This document shows positions 1 to 8,286 of a stretch of 64,000 nt of DNA, one piece after another. The stretch lies in the NCBI RefSeq assembly GCF_017302985.1, contig NZ_JAFIMU010000002.1:744001-808000 (forward strand), written 5' to 3'. The position numbers and the translations under genes were made by a program. Below the pieces are notes generated by a model, which did no database searches, had not been told where the DNA came from, and saw nothing but the letters and a program-made list of their open reading frames with translations. Source of the DNA: Corallococcus macrosporus (lineage in GTDB: Bacteria; Myxococcota; Myxococcia; Myxococcales; Myxococcaceae). How positions within the stretch are numbered: the stretch's first letter is position 1; each line of letters begins with the position of its first letter.

Positions 1-1
1 G

Positions 2-130
2 CAGTCCGAGGCATCCAAGGCGACGGGCCGCACCGGCAGGGGGCGCAACAAGGTCCCCAAGGTGTCGCGCGCGGACTCCTCGGAGAAGAAGGGCGGGAAG
101 CTGCGCGGCAATCACTCCACCAAGGCCTGA
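2..130 (+). CDS. C-terminal end of a basic hypothetical protein (5' truncated)
   Basis: An open frame enters from the left edge and ends at TGA 128-130. The visible 42 residues are very rich in Lys, Arg, Ser and Gly, including the stretches TGRTGRGRNKVPKV and SSEKKGGKLRGNHSTKA. Such tails are common on nucleic-acid-binding proteins or as disordered linkers, but nothing here identifies a family. It is convergent with the minus-strand gene ending at 167, leaving only 36 bp between the stops. The real start and any domain lie outside the window. Confidence 0.5.
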   Translation, partial: QSEASKATGRTGRGRNKVPKVSRADSSEKKGGKLRGNHSTKA

Positions 131-166
131 CGTGGCCCGCGGGAGCCTGTGGCCCAGGTGCCCCTA

Positions 167-646
167 TCAGGGATGGTAGGGGTACCGCGCCAGGACCTTC
201 CCCTCTGGCGATACGGCATACAGTTCGTACCAGTGCGCGGAGGGGTTGAATCCAGGTGCTGCCCAGCCGCACTTCTCGACGCGCCGGTTGATCTGCACGA
301 AGTACAGACCGCCATGCTGAGCGACGGAGACCTCCATCGCCTTGGCGGTGTACGAACAATCTTTCGCATACTCCTTTGGAAAGCTCGCCAGCAGCCGCTG
401 CAAGGCCGCATGGGCGGCGAGGAGCGCCGGGCCATCCAGCGTTGCCAGGGGCCGCAGGTCCTCAGGCCATTCGATTCCCTCCGCGATAAGAGGCGTGCGT
501 GGGGTGGTGCCTCCGTCCGCGCTTGTCACCGTGGCGGAGGACACGGGGCTGCCCCCATCTCTCGCGGCGGTACCAGAGGAGGCGGGAGGCGTGCCTCCAT
601 CCAGCAGGAGCGTCATGAGAAGGACGTGGTGAGGAAGTTTCATCAT
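167..646 (-). CDS. secreted hypothetical protein
   Basis: A 159-residue protein of unknown function. The N-terminus has a short basic and hydrophobic stretch (MMKLPHHVLLMTLLL) resembling a weak signal peptide. A Gly/Ser/Ala-rich low-complexity segment follows to about residue 60, then a compact C-terminal domain of about 95 residues with two Cys (in KDCSYTAK and VEKCGWAA) that could form a disulfide in the periplasm. Two adjacent ATGs (646 and 643) are possible starts; a GGAG-like site precedes them. It sits 22 bp downstream of the JAMM-like lipoprotein gene on the same strand and is probably co-transcribed with it. I do not recognise the family. Confidence 0.65.
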   Translation of the reverse strand: MMKLPHHVLLMTLLLDGGTPPASSGTAARDGGSPVSSATVTSADGGTTPRTPLIAEGIEWPEDLRPLATLDGPALLAAHAALQRLLASFPKEYAKDCSYTAKAMEVSVAQHGGLYFVQINRRVEKCGWAAPGFNPSAHWYELYAVSPEGKVLARYPYHP

Positions 647-668
647 GGGGACAGGCTCCAGGGAACTT

Positions 669-1451
669 CTACCACTTCAGTTCGGGCGAGCAGCGAGGCA
701 GCAGCATGCGGGGGCTGCGCATGCCGGAGGACTCTTGTGGACGACAGTTCGCCTGGAACTCCCAACGCGCCTTGTCCTCGCTCCACTGGAAGACCTCCCC
801 GGCGGTGTTCCACTTGTAGAAACGGGGTTCGTCCTTGTGACCCGTGGCGAGCCAGGCCCATGCGGGGATCAACCGGTTGCTTGAATCACGCGCCAGCTGT
901 CCATCCGGGCTTGCCGCATAGGACACCATTGTCCACAACCCATCCGCCATCTTCACTGCGGGAAACTGCCCCAGGTCGTCACTGCTCATGCGCGTCGAGC
1001 AGGGATGGTTGTGCGCGAAGCCGATGATGGGCACGCCCCGGCCATAGGACTCATCGTCGACGCCACCGAAGGGAGGCTGGCAGGAGCTGCGCTCCTTCAG
1101 CAGGTTGCGGATGGGCCAGGAAACACGCCAGTCCTGCGGCGTCTTGTAGAGGGCGACACAATATTCGGCTGCATCCGGCCGTGGACCACCGGTGTTCGGG
1201 TCGCAGGCGTCCGCCGCGCCCGGCAAGGCCATCAGGGCCCGGAGCGTTGGCAGCACCAGGTCATCCGGAATCGTGTCTGAGCCCGAGATGACAGTCGGGA
1301 CGTTCTCGTGCGGCCATGGCCCGGGCGCCACAGCGAGGTCGAACCGGCCCTCCAGGATGGGCAGCTCGGAGCGGAGGAAGTAGTGGCGACGGCCCGCGCA
1401 TCCCAGGGCCAGCAAGAACAAGAGGGTGCGGGTCCGTCGCAATCCGGGCAT
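669..1451 (-). CDS. lipoprotein with a JAMM/MPN-like metal motif
   Basis: A 260-residue predicted lipoprotein. The start at 1451 (MPGLRRTRTLLFLLALGC) is chosen because it gives a signal peptide ending in a lipobox-like Cys18; longer in-frame starts add only Arg/Gly-rich sequence of shadow character. Residues 142-160 (IIGFAHNHPCSTRMSSDDL) resemble the JAMM metalloprotease signature: His147-x-His149-Pro, then Ser156 and Asp159. The usual spacing is H-x-H-x7-S-x2-D and here it is one residue shorter, so activity is uncertain. JAB/MPN proteins hydrolyse isopeptide or peptide bonds using Zn. The gene starts 23 bp after the permease stop and is followed by another exported protein, suggesting a three-gene envelope operon. 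Confidence 0.65.
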   Translation of the reverse strand: MPGLRRTRTLLFLLALGCAGRRHYFLRSELPILEGRFDLAVAPGPWPHENVPTVISGSDTIPDDLVLPTLRALMALPGAADACDPNTGGPRPDAAEYCVALYKTPQDWRVSWPIRNLLKERSSCQPPFGGVDDESYGRGVPIIGFAHNHPCSTRMSSDDLGQFPAVKMADGLWTMVSYAASPDGQLARDSSNRLIPAWAWLATGHKDEPRFYKWNTAGEVFQWSEDKARWEFQANCRPQESSGMRSPRMLLPRCSPELKW

Positions 1452-1474
1452 GGCTCTTTCAGGATAGCGGGCCG

Positions 1475-3907
1475 TCAGTCCGCGCGGAGCACGACCGCGG
1501 GGGGCACGTTCGCGGCCCTCCGCGCGGGCAGCAGGGCCGCGAGGAAGGCCACGGCTCCGAGCACCGCCACCACCAGTCCGTAGGTGAGCGGATCCGTGGG
1601 CCGCACCCCGTTGAGCAGGTGTGACAACGCGCGGCTGGCTCCCCACGCGAGCCCCAACCCCAGCACGAGCCCCACCGCCGTGAGCCGCAGGTAGTGGCTC
1701 AACACCATCCCCATGAGCTGGCCCGCTCGCGCTCCCAATGCCATGCGGATGCCCAGCTCGCGCGTGCGCTGCACCACCGCGTAGGCCACCACCCCGTAGA
1801 GCCCCACCGCCGCCAGCACCAGCGCCACGCCCGCGAAGAGGCTCGCCAGCAGCAGATAGAAGCGCAGCGGCGCCACCGTCGCATCCACCACCGACGCCAG
1901 CGTCCGCACGCTGCCCACCGCGAGGTTCGCGTCCATCGCGCGAACCTCCGTGCGCACCGCCCTGGCCAGCGCGAGCGGCTCCCCGGAGGTGCGCAGCACC
2001 AGCGTCATGTCCGTGGAGCGCGCCTGCTCATAGGGCACGTACACCTCCGGCGCGGCGGGCACCGCCAGCCCCTCCGTCGCCAGGTTCGCCACCACCCCCA
2101 CCACCCGGCCCCCGAACGCGCCGTTGCCCCAGTCCATGTCCGTGTCCACGGTGCGGCCCAACGGATCCTCTCCCGGCCAGAAGCGCCGCGCCGCCTCCGC
2201 GTTGATCAACACCGCGCGCCCTCCCGCGCCCCGGTCCTCCGGCAAGAGTCCCCGGCCGCGAAGCACCGGCACGCGCAGCGCCTCCAGCGCCCCCGGCGTG
2301 ACGATGCGGATGCTGGCCTGCCAGGGCTCCGTTCCCGGCGGCACCGGCCGCGTCGGATCGCGCACCGCGAGCGTCCAGCGCTTGCCCTCCATGGGCAGCG
2401 CGTTCACCACGCCCGCGGCCTCCACGCCGGGCAGGGCCCGCAGCCGCTCGAGCAGCGCGTCATAGAACGCCGCGGGCGCCGCGCCGCCAAAGGCATAGCG
2501 GATGGGCGGCAGGTCGAGCTTCACCGTCAACACGCCCTCGGACCGGAAGCCCGGGTCGATGCGCCGCAGGTGCACGAAGCTGCGCAGGAGCAGCCCCGCG
2601 CTCACCAGCAGCAGCACCGCCAGCGCCGTCTCCGCCACGATGAGCGCCGCGCGGGTGCGGTGGTGGTGCGCGGCGCCTCCCGCGCCCTCGCCCGTGGTCC
2701 TGAGCACGCGCGCCAGCTCCACCCGCGACGTCTGCCACGCGGGCACCAGCCCGAAGAGGAGCGTGGTGAACACCGACAGGCCCGCGGTGAACGCCAGCAC
2801 CGTGCCGTCGAGCGACACCTCGTCGATGCGCGGAATGTCCCGGGGCCCGAACGCCGCCAGCGCATCCAGTGCCCACATGGCCGCGAGCAGCCCCGCCACG
2901 CCGCCCAGCACCGACAGGAGCGTGCTCTCCATCAGCAGCTCCCGCGCGATGCGCCCCCGGCTGGCGCCCAACGCCAGACGCACGGACGTCTCTCCCTCGC
3001 GCGACGCGGCCCGCGCCAGCAGGAGGTGCATGAGGTTGGCGCACGCGATGAGCAGCACCAGCCCCACCGCGCCCAGCATCAGCAGCAGCGAGGGGCGCAC
3101 CGGGCCCAGCAGCACGTCGCGCAGCGGCTCCACGCTCGCGCCCATGTCCGCGTTCGTCGCCGGGTACCGCGCCGCCAGGCTCCGCGCCACCGCCGAGGCC
3201 TCCTCCCTCGCCCGCGCGAGGCTCACGCCCGGTGCCAGCCGTCCGTACACCTCCAGCCAGTGCGCGCCGCGCGCCTCCGGCTTCGTCATGGACTCGTCCT
3301 GGACCAGCGGCGTCCACAGCTCCGCGCGCGAGGGGAAGTCGAACCCCGGCGCCATCACGCCCACCACCGTCCACGGCAGGGGCCCGCCCAGGTTCAGCGT
3401 GCGTCCCAGCACGTCCGGGCTGCCGCCAAAGCGGCGCTGCCAGAGCGAATAGGACAGCACCGCGACCTGCGGCGCCCCCGGCGCGTCATCCCCCGCCTGG
3501 AGCGCGCGGCCCAGCTGCACCCGGGGCCCCAGCACCTGGAAGAACCCGGCCGTCACCAGCCCGGCCTGCACCTTCATGGGCGAGGCCTCCGTGCGGTCCG
3601 CGCCGAGCGTCACCATCGCGGGGGCCACGCCGATGAGCCCCTCGAAGGACCGCGTCTGTTCGCGCAGGTCCACCAGGTCCGGCGGCGAGGTGAGCCCCGC
3701 GCCCTGCCGGCCCACGCTGAACAGCCGCACGAGCCGCGCGTCGTCGTGCAGGGGCAACGGCCGCAGCAGCACCGCGTGCACCACGCTGAAGATGGCGACG
3801 TTGGCGCCGATGCCCAGCGCCAGCGTGGCCACCGCCACGACGGTGAAGGTGGGGCTGCCGCGCAGCCGCCGCAGCGCGAGCCGGAGGTCCTGGAGGAGGG
3901 AGGCCAT
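1475..3907 (-). CDS. ADOP-family FtsX/MacB-like permease
   Basis: An 810-residue membrane protein of the orphan duplicated permease type found in Acidobacteria and myxobacteria. It begins with LLQDLRLALRRLRGSPTFT, a first TM helix at about 21-42, then a MacB periplasmic core domain. FtsX-type TM blocks follow near 270-400 (LLLMLGAVGLVLLIACANL), then a second periplasmic domain and a C-terminal FtsX block (residues about 690-800). FtsX/MacB permeases work with an ABC ATPase in lipoprotein release or envelope mechanotransmission; no ATPase gene lies next to it. The Met at 3907 is favoured over 3925 because an AAGG-like site precedes it and it matches the usual N-terminus. It probably leads an operon with the two exported proteins downstream. 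Confidence 0.85.
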   Translation of the reverse strand: MASLLQDLRLALRRLRGSPTFTVVAVATLALGIGANVAIFSVVHAVLLRPLPLHDDARLVRLFSVGRQGAGLTSPPDLVDLREQTRSFEGLIGVAPAMVTLGADRTEASPMKVQAGLVTAGFFQVLGPRVQLGRALQAGDDAPGAPQVAVLSYSLWQRRFGGSPDVLGRTLNLGGPLPWTVVGVMAPGFDFPSRAELWTPLVQDESMTKPEARGAHWLEVYGRLAPGVSLARAREEASAVARSLAARYPATNADMGASVEPLRDVLLGPVRPSLLLMLGAVGLVLLIACANLMHLLLARAASREGETSVRLALGASRGRIARELLMESTLLSVLGGVAGLLAAMWALDALAAFGPRDIPRIDEVSLDGTVLAFTAGLSVFTTLLFGLVPAWQTSRVELARVLRTTGEGAGGAAHHHRTRAALIVAETALAVLLLVSAGLLLRSFVHLRRIDPGFRSEGVLTVKLDLPPIRYAFGGAAPAAFYDALLERLRALPGVEAAGVVNALPMEGKRWTLAVRDPTRPVPPGTEPWQASIRIVTPGALEALRVPVLRGRGLLPEDRGAGGRAVLINAEAARRFWPGEDPLGRTVDTDMDWGNGAFGGRVVGVVANLATEGLAVPAAPEVYVPYEQARSTDMTLVLRTSGEPLALARAVRTEVRAMDANLAVGSVRTLASVVDATVAPLRFYLLLASLFAGVALVLAAVGLYGVVAYAVVQRTRELGIRMALGARAGQLMGMVLSHYLRLTAVGLVLGLGLAWGASRALSHLLNGVRPTDPLTYGLVVAVLGAVAFLAALLPARRAANVPPAVVLRAD

Positions 3908-4039
3908 GTCGGACGCCTTGAGCATGGCGCATGCCACGGGGGCCGGGACAGCCACTCCCGGGCGACAGGGGGATGAACCCCTCACGTCGCTGACCGGCGC
4001 TGGGAATCCGCATCCCGCATCCGGACACGCCGGAAGGAG

Positions 4040-4074
4040 AACGGGAGGGCGTCCAGCACGGGCGCCCTCCCGTT
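4040..4074 (-). terminator. hairpin terminator of the MYXO-CTERM gene
   Basis: A perfect 12-bp stem (4040-4051 with 4063-4074, AACGGGAGGGCG and its complement) closes an 11-nt loop. It lies 21 bp past the stop at 4095 on the minus strand. The downstream U-tract is weak (TCTCCTTCC), so efficiency is uncertain. Confidence 0.6.
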
Positions 4075-4094
4075 GTTGCGTCAGGAGCTGGGGC

Positions 4095-6890
4095 TCACTC
4101 CGCGCGCGACCGCTTGCGACGGGCCGCCAGCGCGGCGAGCGCCAGCCACGCGAGCGGGGCCACCGGGGCCGCACCGCAGCCGCAGCCGGAGTCCTCCTCG
4201 GGCAGGGGCTTGCTCGTGCCCGAGCCGGCATCCGTGCCCGAGCCGGCATCCGTGCCCGAGCCGGCATCCGTGCCCGAGCCGGCATCCGTGCCCGAGCCGG
4301 CATCCATACCCGTGCCGGCATCCGGCTGCCCCGGCTCGCAGCTTCCGTCCCCGACGCAGACCGTCGCCGTGGCCTCGGCCTGGGCGCCGTTCGTGTCCAC
4401 CACGACGAAGCGCACGATGTGCGGGCCCGGCGTCAGGCCCGTGGTGTCCCAGCGGTTGTGCGTGCCCCCGAAGTGGAAGTGATTGTCCGAACGGACGTCC
4501 GTGTATTGCAGCGTGCCGTCCACGTAGAACTCGGCGCGGGTGCAGCCCACGTCGTCCACGCAGTCGCCGAAGAACTCCGCCATGGCGCCGGACACGCGCT
4601 CGCCCTGGGTGGGGCGGGTGAGGACGGCGCTCGGCGCCGCATTCGCCTTCGTGACGATGCTGAAGGTCTGCTCCGCGTCCGGAGGCACGCCATTGGCCAC
4701 GCGCACGCGCACGTCCACCGTGCCCGCCGCCGGGGGCGTCCAGGTGATGAGGCCGGTGACCGGGTCGATGCTCATGCCCTGCGGCACCGCGCCCTCCAGC
4801 GAATAGGTGGGCTCCGGCCGGCCCACCGCCTCCACGTCGTAGCGGTACGCGATGCCCACCACGGCGGTGGTGACGGGCGTGGAGGAGAGGGCGGGCGCGA
4901 GCGGCTCGTCGTCCGCCTCCACGGCCTCCAGCGTGCGCGCGTCCAGGCCCGGCATGGCGACCGTGATGGTGGCCACGCCGTCCACGTTGTCCGCGTCCTG
5001 CGCGGCCTGGAGCGTGACCGTCTGCGCCGTGCTCCAGTTGGAGACGGTGAACGGGAGCGTGCCCCCGGAGGTCACGGTGACGTCCGTGTCTCCCTGGGTG
5101 GGCGCCAGGGTGACGGTGACGTTCGAAGAGGGCCGCGCGGACAGGGCCACGGTGAAGGTCGCGGTGCCTCCCTCGGGCACGGAGACCCGGGCGGTGGACA
5201 GCACCAGCCGGGGCGAGTTGTTGTCGATGGTGGTGGCCACCACCGCCTCGTCCGCCATCCCCTCCGAGGTCACGGTGAAGGTGGCGGTGTCCGCGACCGC
5301 GTCCGCGTCCTCCACCGCCTCGAGCAGGACGACCTGCGGCGTGCTCCAGTCCTGCGGAGAGAAGGTGAGGGTGTCACCGCCCAGGACGCGCAGGTCCTCG
5401 GAGCCACCCATGGCCCGGGCCACGCGCACCGTCACGGGCGCGGCCGGCGCCTGGGCCAGCCGCACGGTGAAGGTCGCGCGGCCTCCCTCCATCAGCCGCA
5501 GGTGGAGTCCCGACACGACCAGCTTCTGGACGGTCGCCGTGGGCGTCACCCGCCGCACCACACCGTTGGTGTACCCGAGCGCGTAGAGCGCGCCGTCCGG
5601 CCCCACGCTCAGGTCCACGTTGGAGGTGAACTCCTTCCCCCACTCGTCCACCGTCGCCACCGAGTCGTCGGCCGCGAGCGTGGCGCGCGTCACCTGCCCG
5701 GTGTTGAAGTCGCCGAAGAAGTAGTTGCCGCGGTACTCCGGCGGGAAGAGGGTCGCGTCGTAGAAGGTGCCGCCGGTGATGGAGCCGCCCAGCCGCTGCG
5801 TCGTCGCGCTGCCCCCGCCACTCGTCGCATCCGGCAGGCCCGGCTGGGCCACGGTGAACGTGGTGGTGCCGGGCGCGTTGTTGGCGCTGGCGACGTAGAG
5901 GGTGCCGTTGAAGCTCGAGTTCCCGACGCCCGCGACGGTGAGCCGCTCCCCCTTGCGGAAGCCGTGCGACTCCGCGGTGGTGAAGGTCGTGACGCCGCCG
6001 CTGCGCACCGCGCCCGTGGCGGTGACGGAGCGCGTCTCCGTCCCGTTGGTGCGGTACTTGATGACAGGGGTGATGTAGTCGTTCCCGAGCGGCTGGTTGT
6101 TCTCGTAGTCGTCGTAGCCGGCGTGGCTGCGCCGGTTCACGACGAAGACCTGCTCGTAGTTCGTGCCCACGCCGTTGACCCACATCCGGCCGTTTCTGGG
6201 CTGGAACGTGAAGGTGAACGGATTGCGGAGGCCGCGCGCCCAGACGTATTCGTTGTTGGGACCGACGCCGTCGTTGAAGGGGTTGTCATTGGCGGGCGTG
6301 CCGTCCAGGTTCGCGCGGCCCACCTTGGCCGCCAGTGACGTCAGGTCCGCGTCCACGCCGGTGCCGTTGCCCAGGTCGCCAATGGACCAGTAGAGCTTGC
6401 CGTCCGGTCCGAAGCCCAGCCCGCCGCCGTCGTGGTTCTCACCACGCGTGGGCAGCTTCGTGACGACCTCCGTGCGCGCGATGCCCGTGCCGTTGGAGTC
6501 CGTGTAGCGGACGATGCGCTGCTCGGAAGGGGAGACGGTGACGAAGAAGTAGACGTACCGGTTGACCACGTAGTTCGGGTCGAACGCGATGCCGATGAGC
6601 CCGCACTCACTGTTGGTGTGGACCGAGGGCTCCGTGGCGAACGTGCGGGTCACCAGCGTAGAGGTGCCCGGCTGCGTCTCCAGCACGCCGTCCTTCAGGG
6701 CCACCGTCCGCACCACGCCGTTCTTCAGCGTGATGAACAGGCGCCCCGAACCATCCGGTGCCCACGCCATGCCCGTCGCCGGCGTCAGTTGGTTGGACGA
6801 ATAGTTCGTTTCCACGAAGCCGGGCACTTCCGCCCGGGCTGGCGAGGACAGCATCAGGAACAGCAGTGAGGCCATGAGGGGGGTCCGCAT
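4095..6890 (-). CDS. PQQ-dependent sugar dehydrogenase-like protein with Calx-beta-like repeats and MYXO-CTERM tail
   Basis: A 931-residue secreted protein. A signal peptide (cleavage after SSPARA) is followed by a six-bladed GSDH beta-propeller, residues about 23-455. It keeps the quinoprotein motif NHDGGGLGFGPDGKLYW, whose His is the expected PQQ-proximal base, and GLRNPFTF. A module of about 70 residues is inserted near residues 285-350. Two Calx-beta-like repeats (about 460-660), a putative Ig fold (ALSSTPVTTA onward) and a further beta domain follow. A GSGTDA hexapeptide linker leads to the tail SGCGCGAA, a hydrophobic helix and ARRKRSRAE, the MYXO-CTERM signal for outer-surface sorting. 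Soluble members oxidise aldose sugars with PQQ; the substrate here is unknown. The gene appears monocistronic with its own hairpin. Confidence 0.85.
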   Translation of the reverse strand: MRTPLMASLLFLMLSSPARAEVPGFVETNYSSNQLTPATGMAWAPDGSGRLFITLKNGVVRTVALKDGVLETQPGTSTLVTRTFATEPSVHTNSECGLIGIAFDPNYVVNRYVYFFVTVSPSEQRIVRYTDSNGTGIARTEVVTKLPTRGENHDGGGLGFGPDGKLYWSIGDLGNGTGVDADLTSLAAKVGRANLDGTPANDNPFNDGVGPNNEYVWARGLRNPFTFTFQPRNGRMWVNGVGTNYEQVFVVNRRSHAGYDDYENNQPLGNDYITPVIKYRTNGTETRSVTATGAVRSGGVTTFTTAESHGFRKGERLTVAGVGNSSFNGTLYVASANNAPGTTTFTVAQPGLPDATSGGGSATTQRLGGSITGGTFYDATLFPPEYRGNYFFGDFNTGQVTRATLAADDSVATVDEWGKEFTSNVDLSVGPDGALYALGYTNGVVRRVTPTATVQKLVVSGLHLRLMEGGRATFTVRLAQAPAAPVTVRVARAMGGSEDLRVLGGDTLTFSPQDWSTPQVVLLEAVEDADAVADTATFTVTSEGMADEAVVATTIDNNSPRLVLSTARVSVPEGGTATFTVALSARPSSNVTVTLAPTQGDTDVTVTSGGTLPFTVSNWSTAQTVTLQAAQDADNVDGVATITVAMPGLDARTLEAVEADDEPLAPALSSTPVTTAVVGIAYRYDVEAVGRPEPTYSLEGAVPQGMSIDPVTGLITWTPPAAGTVDVRVRVANGVPPDAEQTFSIVTKANAAPSAVLTRPTQGERVSGAMAEFFGDCVDDVGCTRAEFYVDGTLQYTDVRSDNHFHFGGTHNRWDTTGLTPGPHIVRFVVVDTNGAQAEATATVCVGDGSCEPGQPDAGTGMDAGSGTDAGSGTDAGSGTDAGSGTDAGSGTSKPLPEEDSGCGCGAAPVAPLAWLALAALAARRKRSRAE
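4216..4323 (-). repeat. 18-bp tandem repeat coding for GSGTDA linker
   Basis: About five to six copies of an 18-bp unit (CCGGCATCCGTGCCCGAG on the plus strand) encode Gly-Ser-Gly-Thr-Asp-Ala hexapeptides just before the MYXO-CTERM signal. The copies are almost identical; the unit nearest 4320 has diverged (GTGMDA). Length should vary between strains by replication slippage without shifting frame. The array probably forms a flexible spacer between the catalytic part and the cell surface. Confidence 0.9.
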
Positions 6891-6930
6891 GGCTCTGAAC
6901 CTACCGCACCCGCAGTGCAGTCCGAGGGCC

Positions 6931-7470
6931 CTACCGCGTCGCGGTGAAGTTCCGCTGGATGAGGCACTTCAAGGCCGTGTTCTCGGTGGAGACGAGCTCC
7001 AGCACGTACTCACCCTCGATGACCGAGCGGTCGGTGGAGGAGCTGGGCGAGGGCGCGGCCACCGTCGAGGTGATGCGGACGGTGCGATCGAGCTTCTTGT
7101 CCGTGAGGCGCTGCCCGACGGCGAAGTCGAGCTTCCGGGACGGCTCGCCCGAGTAGTAGGTCGACAGCGTGATGCCGTCGAGCGTCGCCGTGATGTAGCC
7201 ATTGGCTTCTTCCAGCACGAGCGGCCCCTGGGGCACACCCGCGCCCCAGGTCTCGCATTGTCCGCCCGGAGGCGAGGGATCCGCGAACTGGAGCTGATAG
7301 GTGCCTCCGATGTCGCAGCCCTCTTCACAGTCCGGAACCGAGCTGCTGCCACAGCCCGGGTTCCCCATGCCGCTGCCCATCGTCATCATGCCCACGGCGA
7401 GCAGCACGGGGACGCGGAGGAACGTGAGGGCCTTCGGGGAACGGGCGCTGCGCGGGGACCTGGTGTGCAT
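6931..7470 (-). CDS. hypothetical secreted protein
   Basis: A 179-residue protein. The start at 7470 (MHTRSPRSARSPKALTF) is chosen because GGAG lies 6-7 nt upstream and a hydrophobic stretch LRVPVLLAVGMMTMG follows, giving an export signal. The mature part has a Cys cluster (NPGCGSSSVPDCEEGCDIG) and then a beta-rich domain with two more Cys (GQCETWG and TALKCLIQRN), suggesting disulfides outside the cytoplasm. The theme Cys-Asp-Ile-Gly-Gly-Thr-Tyr is typical of small myxobacterial surface lipoproteins but I know no function. It lies 85 bp downstream of another small lipoprotein gene on the same strand. Confidence 0.7.
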   Translation of the reverse strand: MHTRSPRSARSPKALTFLRVPVLLAVGMMTMGSGMGNPGCGSSSVPDCEEGCDIGGTYQLQFADPSPPGGQCETWGAGVPQGPLVLEEANGYITATLDGITLSTYYSGEPSRKLDFAVGQRLTDKKLDRTVRITSTVAAPSPSSSTDRSVIEGEYVLELVSTENTALKCLIQRNFTATR

Positions 7471-7555
7471 GGACGACTCCGGGTGGAAGCAGGGAGGCGT
7501 GAGGATAGCCCAGACGCCCGCACCCCTTCTCACCCGGAGTCCGTCGTGCTTCACG

Positions 7556-8092
7556 TCACAGCGTGACGCTGCCGGACACCACCTGGGTGAACTTGCAGGG
7601 GATGTCGCTGGAGAGCGTGGCGCAGGTGGACGGCTGCGCCGGGGTCCACGTGGTGGCGTTCAGCTTGATGGCCGCCTGAGCGCGCTGACGATAGACGCCC
7701 GGGACGTTGGGCGTGGGGTTCGCCGTCTGGCCGCCGAAGTCGGTGTTCGTCTCCGGCCAGCAGCTGCGGCTGCCCTCCACCGCCGTCCAGGTCACGGTGC
7801 CCGTGCTGCTCACCGAGCGCTTCTCCACGATGGAGCAGATGTAGATGATGGGGTAGTCCTGGTCGCAATCCCAGGCGGACGCCTGGGCGCTGATGGGACC
7901 GCCCACGTCGTACGTATAGGGCTTCGTCGCTTCCACCACGCACGTCGTGCCCGGGATGGCCTTCGTCACTTCGGACCGCACCTGCGCGACGTCGCCTCCG
8001 GCGGGGGCCGGCTCCTTCGCTTCCGGCGCGGGACCGCAGGCGCTGAAGGCAAGGGCCACCACGGCGAGGCTGTACGTCTTGAACTTGAACAT
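7556..8092 (-). CDS. hypothetical lipoprotein
   Basis: A 178-residue predicted lipoprotein. The signal peptide MFKFKTYSLAVVALAFSACG ends in a good lipobox (FSAC), with Cys19 as the lipidated residue. The mature domain has about seven further Cys (for example TTCVVEATK, WDCDQDYP, IYICSIVEK, PSTCATLSS, IPCKFTQ), so it is probably disulfide-rich and on the surface. No catalytic motif is visible and the family is not recognised. Upstream of the start are two short inverted repeats (8152-8169 and 8198-8214), plausible regulatory sites. Confidence 0.7.
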   Translation of the reverse strand: MFKFKTYSLAVVALAFSACGPAPEAKEPAPAGGDVAQVRSEVTKAIPGTTCVVEATKPYTYDVGGPISAQASAWDCDQDYPIIYICSIVEKRSVSSTGTVTWTAVEGSRSCWPETNTDFGGQTANPTPNVPGVYRQRAQAAIKLNATTWTPAQPSTCATLSSDIPCKFTQVVSGSVTL

Positions 8093-8151
8093 GGGGGAGT
8101 GTCTCGGGGGATGAGAGGTCTGAACGCGCGGCCACCGCTCCTCGCTTGAAT

Positions 8152-8214
8152 CCCATGCATGTCCATGGGTTCCATGTCAGGAACGATTAGCGCGCCAGAA
8201 AGGTAAAACCTTTC
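8152..8214. promoter_or_regulatory. two small inverted repeats upstream of a lipoprotein gene
   Basis: CCCATG and CATGGG flank a 6-nt loop at 8152-8169. GAAAGGT-AAA-ACCTTTC forms a perfect 7-bp-arm inverted repeat at 8198-8214. The second sits in an unusually AT-rich patch for this genome, 106-122 bp before the lipoprotein start at 8092, and is the best candidate for promoter or operator DNA here. No convincing -35/-10 pair can be assigned by eye. Confidence 0.35.
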
Positions 8215-8223
8215 ATCCCCTGT

Positions 8224-8260
8224 CGTCCACCCACGCGCCGTGCAAGGGCATGGGTGGACG
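8224..8260 (-). terminator. probable terminator of the thioredoxin-fold-like gene
   Basis: A perfect 10-bp stem (CGTCCACCCA at 8224-8233 with TGGGTGGACG at 8251-8260) with a 17-nt loop lies 27 bp beyond the stop at 8287. There is no clear U-tract. Confidence 0.5.
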
Positions 8261-8286
8261 CCCCGTGAAGTCACGGTGGGGTGACG

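Noticed and set aside
1694-3976. Long plus-strand open frame antisense to the ADOP permease (760 residues)
   Set aside because: His/Arg/Gln-rich composition of a GC-skew shadow frame; the opposite strand has a full permease with family motifs.
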